A program made the position numbers and the translations under genes. A DNA stretch of 9,009 bases from an uncultured Ruminococcus sp. (GTDB lineage: Bacteria; Bacillota; Clostridia; Oscillospirales; Acutalibacteraceae), in assembly GCA_902802975.1 (NCBI GenBank), contig CADCOF010000095.1, forward strand, positions 1 to 9,009, given 5' to 3'. This document shows positions 1-5,137 of this stretch, piece after piece (the first letter of the stretch is position 1; every line of letters begins with the position of its first letter). Below the pieces are notes generated by a model, which saw nothing but the letters and a program-made list of their open reading frames with translations, had not been told where the DNA came from and searched no databases.

Positions 1-484
<484 letters not shown>

Positions 485-498
485 TTTCTTAACATTTT

Positions 499-535
499 CA
501 GATCTCTCGTCAGATTTTGGCGGGAGGTCTGTTTT
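499..535 (+). terminator. Intrinsic terminator of the GAPDH gene
   Basis: CAGATCTCTCG (499-509) pairs with CGGGAGGTCTG (521-531) in an 11-bp stem with two G-U pairs and an 11-nt loop, followed by TTTT (532-535). It starts 15 bases after the stop codon, as expected for a rho-independent terminator ending the gap transcript. Confidence 0.8.
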
Positions 536-890
536 GAAAGATTTGGTCTGTTGCCCTTTATCTTTCTCTTATTTTATTTTTTACTTATTTTTGTTCATTG
601 TTTCAGCAGCGTGCAGCTGCGGTCAGAATCTCGCCGTTTTGCCGGTGTTGGCTCCGGGCTGATCTGGAGAAAATATTCACTCATTTTTGTGCAATATGCC
701 AAAAGAGTTTTTCCCGACGTTTGAACCGGCGTTCTGGAAATATTTGTTCGATCAAAAAAGGTGCATAAAATGGTTTTTTTTTGACATTTCAGTTTATTTT
801 GCCGATTGTGATGATTTTTACGTTTTGTTACGAATGACCAAAAATAAGTAAAAAAAGTCATAGATTTGTAAACAAAAAATTAAAAAAGCG
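536..890. other. Intergenic stretch with no supported gene
   Basis: About 350 bases between the gap terminator and the next promoter. It is A+T-rich except for a more G+C-rich patch around 600-680. A small hairpin GCAGC-GTGCA-GCTGC lies at 606-620, and CCGG repeats occur near 641-657. There is a TTGACA at 781-786, but the hexamer 17 bases downstream (GATTGT, 804-809) is a poor -10. An 88-codon minus-strand frame (595-861) shows no recognisable motif, has low-complexity Lys/Thr-rich content and lacks a clear ribosome site. Nothing here can be assigned a function. Confidence 0.5.
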
Positions 891-892
891 TA

Positions 893-922
893 TTTACATT
901 TACGTAAATAATGTGGTATAAT
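893..922 (+). promoter_or_regulatory. Sigma-A promoter with extended -10 for the membrane-protein gene
   Basis: TTTACA (893-898, five of six matches to TTGACA), an 18-bp spacer, and a perfect TATAAT (917-922) preceded by TGG (914-916), an extended -10. The predicted start of transcription is near 929, giving a 5' leader of about 150 nt before the ATG at 1081. A 12-bp palindrome fills part of the spacer. Confidence 0.75.
898..909. promoter_or_regulatory. Perfect 12-bp palindrome in the promoter spacer (operator-like)
   Basis: ATTTACGTAAAT is its own reverse complement and lies between the -35 and -10 elements. A wider set of half-sites, TATTTAC (891-897) and GTAAATA (904-910), also reads as an inverted repeat. 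A dimeric repressor bound here would block RNA polymerase. The regulator is unknown; the site is seen directly and its role is inferred. Confidence 0.45.
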
Positions 923-928
923 AGAAGA

Positions 929-1080
929 GAGGAATATAACGTTTTTTAAGAATTCATAGTTATAGCAAACGTAATTGGAAAGACCTGATGATTTCTCTTT
1001 CCGGATTGCACATCAGGTCAGGATTTAGTTCGTTTACTATAGATTCTTTATGAAATTCATCATAATTCGGGGGGCTAAAA
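929..1080 (+). promoter_or_regulatory. Structured 5' leader RNA of the membrane-protein gene
   Basis: The predicted transcript carries about 150 nt before the start codon. It can form nested helices: TATAGCAAACG (961-971) with CGTTTACTATA (1031-1041), ten pairs around one C-A mismatch, enclosing a perfect 9-bp helix GACCTGATG (982-990) with CATCAGGTC (1011-1019) and a 20-nt loop. A competing helix GGAAAG (977-982) with CTTTCC (997-1002) overlaps the second one. A short A+T hairpin TTATGA/TCATAA (1048-1053/1060-1065) sits just before the G-rich ribosome site GGGGGG (1069-1074). There is no T-tract, so any control would act on translation or RNA stability. I do not recognise a known riboswitch class. 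Confidence 0.45.
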
Positions 1081-2088
1081 ATGGAGAAGCTTTCGCAAGA
1101 TCAAATATTTAAAAAGACTATGAAATTTATGATATTCAGAATGATGATTCCGCTTATTTCGGCTGTTATTTCGGTAGTTGCCGTAAAAGTGACCACCGGC
1201 ATTGTTGAAAACAACGGCGGCAGCAGAATGGGAATCGTCACTATACTGATTTGGTTTTTGGTTTCTTTAGGCGTGTATATAGGCTTGAGTTTCTTTGTAG
1301 GGTATAAGTTCCATGCAAGTCAAATGGCGATCATCGCCGATGCTGTGTCGTTCAATATGTTTCCTGACGACATTAAGGCGTATGCAAAAGAGAGTACGGA
1401 ATACCGTTTTCCATCGGGCAATGAGTACATGGCATACAGAAACGCTGTGAGAAAATCTATTCAGGAACTTCAGTTGGAATTGAACACTTTTGCTGAAAAT
1501 AAACTTCGCGTTCCTGTTCTGAAACAGTTGATCAGATTCGCGCAATTTATTATCGGTCATGCTTTGAGTTATACTTTTGATTTGATACTGTGTTATACGT
1601 TTGTTCGTGACGGTAAAACTCTGTTCACAAGCGCGGCGGATGCAATCGCGGTTTATTGGGATTCCTGGAGACGAATTGCCACAAACGTGATGTTTATCGC
1701 AATTGAAATCATTGTCGGCATGACAGTCGGTACGGCATTTGTGGGCGTTATTATTGCAACAATAGTCTCCCCCGCTTCAGGTCCTGCAGCAGGCGGATTG
1801 TGCGGACTTTGGGTTGGCTACTTGGTTGCAACCGCAGTAAAGGTTGTTATTGACACAAAGCTTTCACTCAAAACTCTTGATGCTTATTTCGAAGAGGCTC
1901 AGTACGCTGATTACAGCTCTGAGGAATATGAAGACATGTGCAGATATTCCAAGAGTTTCTCCAAGCTTTACCACAAGGCACTTGACGAGGCATTCGCAGT
2001 TCCGGACGGCGGTTACGGCAATAACTACGATGATTTCGTTGATGATTTTACCGACTATGGCAATGCTAACTACAGTTATGAGTATTGA
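1081..2088 (+). CDS. Multi-pass membrane protein of unknown function
   Basis: A 335-residue protein that I do not recognise. It has hydrophobic segments at about residues 18-41, 50-76, 150-176, 203-231 and 236-257, giving four or five membrane helices. Between helices 2 and 3 is a mostly polar region of about 70 residues. After the last helix comes a polar tail of about 75 residues (258-335) that becomes acidic and tyrosine/asparagine-rich, ending in runs such as YDDFVDDFTDY and YSYEY. No signal peptide, nucleotide-binding or catalytic motif is visible. The start at 1081 is supported by GGGGGG six bases upstream. The gene is monocistronic: its own promoter and long leader lie before it and a strong hairpin lies after it. 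A transporter accessory or envelope-stress protein is possible, but nothing in the sequence decides this. Confidence 0.85.
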   Translation: MEKLSQDQIFKKTMKFMIFRMMIPLISAVISVVAVKVTTGIVENNGGSRMGIVTILIWFLVSLGVYIGLSFFVGYKFHASQMAIIADAVSFNMFPDDIKAYAKESTEYRFPSGNEYMAYRNAVRKSIQELQLELNTFAENKLRVPVLKQLIRFAQFIIGHALSYTFDLILCYTFVRDGKTLFTSAADAIAVYWDSWRRIATNVMFIAIEIIVGMTVGTAFVGVIIATIVSPASGPAAGGLCGLWVGYLVATAVKVVIDTKLSLKTLDAYFEEAQYADYSSEEYEDMCRYSKSFSKLYHKALDEAFAVPDGGYGNNYDDFVDDFTDYGNANYSYEY

Positions 2089-2136
2089 TTAGATTTATGA
2101 TTTTTTCATGATTTTTTTCTCATGTTTCTCCTTTCT

Positions 2137-2190
2137 AAAAAGCAGACTCAAACATCGTTTGTTGTTTGAGTCTGCTTTGATTTATTTTAG
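2137..2190 (+). terminator. Strong intrinsic terminator after the membrane-protein gene
   Basis: AAAGCAGACTCAAACA (2139-2154) pairs perfectly over 16 bp with TGTTTGAGTCTGCTTT (2163-2178) across an 8-nt loop. The stem ends in TTT and is followed by a T-rich run (GATTTATTTTA). It lies about 50 bases beyond the stop codon. The A-tract on the left arm means it could also work on the opposite strand. Confidence 0.85.
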
Positions 2191-2203
2191 TTGTTTAAAC
2201 AAC
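2190..2203. promoter_or_regulatory. Perfect 14-bp palindrome upstream of the GH3 promoter
   Basis: GTTGTTTAAACAAC is its own reverse complement and ends three bases before the -35 element of the GH3 gene. Position and symmetry fit a binding site for a dimeric regulator, perhaps an activator at this distance. The protein that binds it cannot be named from sequence. Confidence 0.45.
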
Positions 2204-2206
2204 CTG

Positions 2207-2235
2207 TTTACATTATACCGCTTTTCTGATATAAT
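2207..2235 (+). promoter_or_regulatory. Sigma-A promoter of the GH3 gene
   Basis: TTTACA (2207-2212), a 17-bp spacer and TATAAT (2230-2235), with TGA directly before the -10 (extended -10). The transcript would start near 2242, leaving a leader of about 30 nt with GGGAG (2260-2264) as ribosome site, seven bases before the ATG. Confidence 0.8.
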
Positions 2236-2271
2236 ATTAATTGACATTTAGATGTATTTGGGAGCGATACA

Positions 2272-3498
2272 ATGATCAGGTTAAATTCAAAATTATCAAA
2301 ATGGATATTATTCGCATTTACAGTTGTAATTCTGTGCAGCTGTGACGAAAAAAGCGATATCGATACGAATGAGAATGTTTCAAATATCGATGATACCGAA
2401 AGCGAAATAACCTACCAAGTTTCGTCAAACGACAACAGCATTCTGGATTCAATGACAACAGAGGAAAAAGTCGGGCAGCTTTTCTTTATTCGCCCGGAAC
2501 AGCTCATTGATGACAGCTACGTAAACGATGAAGCCATTGTCGCCGAAGAGAACGAGGGCGTATTTTCCGTTTCCGATCAAATGAGAAAAATGTATGCACA
2601 ATATCCTGTGGGCGGTTTTACGCTTTTTGCGAAAAATATAGACACGCCGTCACAGCTTTCGCAGTTTACAAGCGACCTTATCTCTATCGGCACAACAGAT
2701 ACAATCATCACTGTTGACGAAGAGGGCGGAATTGTCACACGTCTTGCGCAAAATCCCGCCTTTGGTCTGCCGCTCATAGACGACATGGAGAATATCGGCA
2801 GCACGAACGACGTTACAAACGCCTATGCCGCCGGCGATACAATCGGTGGATATCTCGCAGATTACAACATATTCTGGAACTTTGCGCCGGACGCCGACCT
2901 CAACACCAACCCCAACAACATTGTTATCGGAAGCCGTTCATTCGGTTCCGACCCGATACTCTGTTCCAAAATGGTGCGCTCGTACATTGACGGGCTGCAT
3001 GCACACGGCGTAAAAAGCACGCTTAAGCATTTTCCCGGTCACGGAGACACCACAGATGACACTCACTCCGGCTATGTTTCCGTTGAAAAGACATGGGAGG
3101 AGCTAAAGCAGACGGAAATATTTCCCTTTGCCGAAAATCTTGATGCGACTGATGCCGTAATGATCGCACATATCACGCTGCCGAATGTTACAAGTGACGG
3201 ACTTCCCGCCTCAATGTCGCATGAACTCATCACGGGAAAGCTGAGAGACGAGTTGGGCTTTGACGGCGTTGTGATATGCGACTCACTGGCTATGGGCGCA
3301 GTAACGGAAAACTACGCCTCAGACGAAGCGGCTGTACTGGCGTTTGAAGCCGGCTGCGATGTGCTGCTGACTCCGCAGAATTTTTATGAAGCGTACAAGG
3401 GTATACTCAACGCCGTAAACAGCGGCGAAATCACGCAGGAAAGACTTGACGAAAGCGTCGCGAGAATACTTGAGATCAAGGGCAATATCATCAACTAA
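2272..3498 (+). CDS. Glycoside hydrolase family 3 lipoprotein, NagZ-like beta-N-acetylhexosaminidase
   Basis: A 408-residue secreted enzyme that probably removes terminal beta-linked N-acetylglucosamine from cell-wall fragments, as the lipoprotein NagZ of Bacillus subtilis does. Residues 1-24 are a lipoprotein signal (Lys-rich start, hydrophobic core, L-C-S-C with Cys24 as likely lipidated residue), followed by an acidic linker to about residue 55. The GH3 TIM barrel then shows GGFTLFAKNID, DEEGG (149-153), DLNTNPNN (209 on) and GSRSFGSDP. It also has KHFPGHGDT (252-260) with the NagZ-type Asp263-x-His265 acid/base pair, and VVICDSLAM with Asp337 as nucleophile. The second GH3 domain of B. 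subtilis NagZ is absent, as in many single-domain members. The start is supported by GGGAG and the promoter. The final residues (NIIN) are encoded inside a MITE-like insertion, so the original C-terminus may have been different. Substrate specificity is inferred from the family. Confidence 0.92.
   Translation: MIRLNSKLSKWILFAFTVVILCSCDEKSDIDTNENVSNIDDTESEITYQVSSNDNSILDSMTTEEKVGQLFFIRPEQLIDDSYVNDEAIVAEENEGVFSVSDQMRKMYAQYPVGGFTLFAKNIDTPSQLSQFTSDLISIGTTDTIITVDEEGGIVTRLAQNPAFGLPLIDDMENIGSTNDVTNAYAAGDTIGGYLADYNIFWNFAPDADLNTNPNNIVIGSRSFGSDPILCSKMVRSYIDGLHAHGVKSTLKHFPGHGDTTDDTHSGYVSVEKTWEELKQTEIFPFAENLDATDAVMIAHITLPNVTSDGLPASMSHELITGKLRDELGFDGVVICDSLAMGAVTENYASDEAAVLAFEAGCDVLLTPQNFYEAYKGILNAVNSGEITQERLDESVARILEIKGNIIN
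3470..3482. repeat. 13-bp direct repeat, left copy
   Basis: TTGAGATCAAGGG, within the last codons of the GH3 gene. An exact second copy lies at 3591-3603, 121 bases away. The shared 10 bases AGATCAAGGG directly flank the inverted-repeat element and could be a target-site duplication. Confidence 0.7.
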
Positions 3499-3593
3499 GG
3501 TTTTAGCCTGCCTCCGGCGGCCAGCCTTTTTGAAAAAAGGCTGGGCGAAAAACTTTGTGCTGTTTTTTTGTGTGGCTTAATCTGATGATATTG
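3483..3593. mobile_element. MITE-like 111-bp element with terminal inverted repeats
   Basis: CAATATCATCA (3483-3493) is the exact reverse complement of TGATGATATTG (3583-3593). Allowing a one-base gap, the inverted repeat extends to about 18 bp (ACTAAGG against GATTAAGC). The element is flanked by AGATCAAGGG at 3473-3482 and 3594-3603, as expected of a target duplication. It is too short to encode a transposase and holds a central palindrome (3521-3544). It supplies the stop codon and last residues of the GH3 gene. The repeats are seen directly; that the segment moved as a unit is inferred, and chance or slippage-derived repeats remain possible. Confidence 0.5.
3521..3544. terminator. Palindromic stem-loop between the convergent GH3 and XRE genes
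   Basis: CCAGCCTTTT (3521-3530) pairs perfectly with AAAAGGCTGG (3535-3544) around TGAA. An outer GTTTT (3500-3504) can pair with AAAAC (3549-3553). The T and A runs are inside the arms, and no T-tract follows on either strand, so termination is likely but not typical. The preceding CCTCCGGCGG block gives it the look of a dispersed intergenic palindrome. Confidence 0.5.
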
Positions 3594-3603
3594 AGATCAA
3601 GGG
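3591..3603. repeat. 13-bp direct repeat, right copy
   Basis: TTGAGATCAAGGG, identical to 3470-3482. Its first three bases overlap the right inverted repeat of the element at 3483-3593. Confidence 0.7.
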
Positions 3604-3622
3604 AAAGGGTATCAAGTTACGG

Positions 3623-3832
3623 CTACTCACTGTTTTTCGGGCAGGGCGAATTTAAAACACCAAGATTTTCTGCAAGCGGCTCAATAAGCGAAATGTCGGG
3701 ATATCCGCGCCCTGTCTCCCATTTCGAAACAGTCTTGTCGCTGACGTTCATTTTTTCGGCAAGCTGCTGCTGAGTGATGTTTTTGTTTTTCCGCAGCCGC
3801 TTTACCATTGATCCTGTAACATATTGATTCAT
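3623..3832 (-). CDS. Short XRE-family helix-turn-helix regulator, probably truncated
   Basis: A 69-residue DNA-binding protein. Residues 10-58 form an XRE/Cro-type helix-turn-helix: TQQQLAEKMNVSDKTVSKWE carries the recognition helix and is followed by TGRGYPDISLIEPLAENLGV. The opening MNQYVTGSMVKRLR and this core closely resemble a Clostridia regulator family that, as I recall it, continues for more than 100 residues after the LGV position. Here the match stops at residue 59, ten unrelated residues follow (to PKNSE), and a TAG ends the frame (3623-3625). No continuation is visible in the other minus-strand frames. The start is well supported by AAGGAG (3841-3846 on the minus strand) eight bases upstream. 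It could be a functional minimal regulator or a gene broken at its 3' end, close to the MITE-like insertion. Confidence 0.75.
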   Translation of the reverse strand: MNQYVTGSMVKRLRKNKNITQQQLAEKMNVSDKTVSKWETGRGYPDISLIEPLAENLGVLNSPCPKNSE

Positions 3833-3846
3833 GTTATCATCTCCTT

Positions 3847-3860
3847 GATATCAGGATATC
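3847..3860. promoter_or_regulatory. GATATC-AG-GATATC repeat upstream of the XRE gene (operator-like)
   Basis: Two GATATC hexamers, each palindromic, separated by two bases and directly upstream of the ribosome site of the XRE gene. Nearby minus-strand hexamers (TTGTAA at 3876-3881 with TATCCT at 3853-3858, 17 bp apart) are only a weak promoter candidate. XRE proteins often regulate themselves, so autoregulation here is plausible but unproven. Confidence 0.35.
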
Positions 3861-3984
3861 ATAATACCGGAAAAGTTACAACCTACGTTTAGCATACAAT
3901 CAAATCTTTGTGAACATTAAGGCAAAACTTGGCATATTATGGATAAGAAGTAAAAAATCCCGACTAAAAATATATTTTTCCCTG

Positions 3985-4012
3985 TTGACAAATTGATTTT
4001 TTATGGTAAAAT
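3985..4012 (+). promoter_or_regulatory. Sigma-A promoter of the cation transporter transcript
   Basis: A perfect TTGACA (3985-3990), a 16-bp spacer and TAAAAT (4007-4012), with TGG directly before it (extended -10). The transcript would begin near 4019. This site lies inside the upstream open part of the transporter reading frame and therefore argues against any start codon before 4161. Confidence 0.85.
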
Positions 4013-4018
4013 AGAAAT

Positions 4019-4103
4019 AATAATCGCAGAATTTTCTAATAATTCACGATCAGACTTGCAGCATTGTGCTGCTTTGTCGGGCTCTGAGGAGCAGCGGAAT
4101 TCA
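4019..4103 (+). ncRNA. Candidate riboswitch/attenuator aptamer region or small RNA before the transporter
   Basis: The first 85 nt of the predicted transcript form helices: GCAGCA (4058-4063) with TGCTGC (4067-4072), extended by GAC/GTC (4053-4055/4076-4078), and GCTC/GAGC (4081-4084/4089-4092). GCGG (4094-4097) can pair with CCGC (4104-4107), and GAATT (4029-4033) with AATTC (4098-4102). The first of these invades the 5' arm of the downstream terminator, so it is a candidate anti-terminator. I do not recognise the manganese (yybP-ykoY), NiCo, M-box or T-box consensus. An independent RNA of about 120 nt is the alternative reading. Confidence 0.5.
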
Positions 4104-4139
4104 CCGCGGGACGTATTTTGTATGTTCCGCGGTTTTTTT
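4104..4139 (+). terminator. Intrinsic terminator inside the transporter 5' leader
   Basis: CCGCGGGACGTAT (4104-4116) pairs with GTATGTTCCGCGG (4120-4132) in a 13-bp stem with three G-U pairs and a TTT loop, directly followed by seven T (4133-4139). It ends 21 bases before the ATG and after a strong promoter, so full-length mRNA requires read-through or anti-termination. Confidence 0.88.
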
Positions 4140-4160
4140 ATACTTAAAGGAGAACACGTC

Positions 4161-5039
4161 ATGAAACAGTCAAATAAAAACGATATCGCCATGAAAGTAT
4201 CCAATGTCAGCATAGCAGCAAACCTGCTGCTGTCCGTGCTGAAAGCCGCTGCCGGAATCATCGCCCACTCGTCGGCAATGATATCGGACGCAATACACTC
4301 CGCGTCTGATGTTTTCAGCACATTTATAGTTATAATAGGATTTCGCCTGTCCGCAAAGGAAGCCGACAAGGAACACCCCTACGGACACGAGCGGCTGGAG
4401 TGTGCCGCCTCGATAATACTTGCGGTAATTCTTCTGATAATAGGCTTGGAAATAGGCCGTTCGGCGGTACAAACGCTGATCTCCGGCTCCATAGAAGAGA
4501 TCAAGATACCGGGAAGACTCGCCCTCATTGCGGCTATTGTTTCGATCGCAGTAAAAGAAGCGATGTATCAATACACAATATATTATGCAAAGCAAATCCA
4601 CTCCCCCGCGCTGAAAGCGGACGCGTGGCACCACCGCAGTGATTCACTTTCGTCTGTTGGCGCGCTGATAGGCATAGGCGGCGCAAGGCTCGGTGTACGC
4701 GTACTTGAACCTATCGCGTGTGTTGTCATTTGTCTGTTTATTGTAAAGGCAGCCGGCGAGATATTCAAAGACGCAATTGACAAAATGATAGACAAATCGT
4801 GTGACGATGAGACCGAACAAAAAATGAAAAAAGTCATTGAAAACGAACCGGGAGTCCGAGACCTTGTTTTACTCAACACAAGAATGTTCGGCTCCAAGAT
4901 ATATGTTGACACAATAATAGCGGTGGACGGTGATATTCCGCTAACTGATGCTCACGATATAGCCGAACACGTTCACAGCGACATTGAAACCAACTTCCCC
5001 GACGTCAAGCACTGCATGGTTCATGTAGACCCCACATAA
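4161..5039 (+). CDS. Cation diffusion facilitator (CDF) family metal exporter
   Basis: A 292-residue inner-membrane antiporter that exports divalent metal (Zn, Mn, Fe or Co in this family) in exchange for protons. It has about six membrane helices: residues 15-35, 39-62, 82-106, 118-135, 161-178 and 182-200. The transport site is visible as Asp43, His46 and Asp50 in helix 2 (SDAIHSASD) and His157/Asp161 in helix 5 (ADAWHHRSD), matching the FieF Asp45/Asp49 and His153/Asp157 positions. HPYGHERLE (72-80) is a family signature. The cytoplasmic C-terminal domain carries likely regulatory metal ligands His265, His284, His288 and Asp290. ATG 4161 is chosen because of AAAGGAG (4146-4152) eight bases upstream and the promoter and terminator that lie further upstream. 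Length is normal and the gene is intact. Which metal is moved cannot be told; the leader may sense it. Confidence 0.95.
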   Translation: MKQSNKNDIAMKVSNVSIAANLLLSVLKAAAGIIAHSSAMISDAIHSASDVFSTFIVIIGFRLSAKEADKEHPYGHERLECAASIILAVILLIIGLEIGRSAVQTLISGSIEEIKIPGRLALIAAIVSIAVKEAMYQYTIYYAKQIHSPALKADAWHHRSDSLSSVGALIGIGGARLGVRVLEPIACVVICLFIVKAAGEIFKDAIDKMIDKSCDDETEQKMKKVIENEPGVRDLVLLNTRMFGSKIYVDTIIAVDGDIPLTDAHDIAEHVHSDIETNFPDVKHCMVHVDPT

Positions 5040-5063
5040 AGCCGATTTATCTTTTATAAAAAT

Positions 5064-5106
5064 ACAGATCCCGAAAACGCAATAACACTGCGCTTTCGGG
5101 ATCTGT
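5064..5106. terminator. Bidirectional terminator between the convergent transporter and surface-protein genes
   Basis: ACAGATCCCGAAA (5064-5076) pairs perfectly over 13 bp with TTTCGGGATCTGT (5094-5106), and CGCA/TGCG extends the stem inward after a mismatch. On the minus strand the stem is followed by a T-rich run (ATTTTTATAAAAG), on the plus strand by the weaker TGTTTC. It lies 24 bases after the transporter stop and about 30 after the surface-protein stop. Confidence 0.85.
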
Positions 5107-5137
5107 TGTTTCGGGTTTATGGTATGTGAAATATTTG

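Noticed and set aside
781..809. TTGACA possibly forming a promoter
   Set aside because: The hexamer at 17-bp spacing (GATTGT) matches the -10 consensus at only three positions. A much better promoter lies at 893-922.
595..861. 88-codon minus-strand reading frame in the gap-to-membrane-protein intergenic region
   Set aside because: Lys/Thr-rich, no recognisable domain and no clear ribosome site. It overlaps T-rich promoter-proximal DNA.
3908..3940. TTGTGA with TATTAT as an additional promoter for the transporter
   Set aside because: The 21-bp spacer is too long. The promoter at 3985-4012 is far better.
4094..4132. Resemblance of ACCGCGGGACG to a T-box anti-terminator sequence
   Set aside because: The full AGGGTGGNACCGCG motif is missing, only about 85 nt precede it (T-box leaders are usually around 200 nt or more), and the downstream gene is not an amino-acid gene.
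3993..4160. Upstream extension of the CDF reading frame by 56 codons
   Set aside because: It would start between the -35 and -10 of the promoter and translate through the terminator hairpin. ATG 4161 has AAAGGAG at good spacing and gives the normal CDF N-terminus.
4170..4634. 154-codon minus-strand frame opposite the transporter
   Set aside because: It is antisense to conserved CDF helices, Tyr/Arg/Cys-rich, and has no ribosome site.
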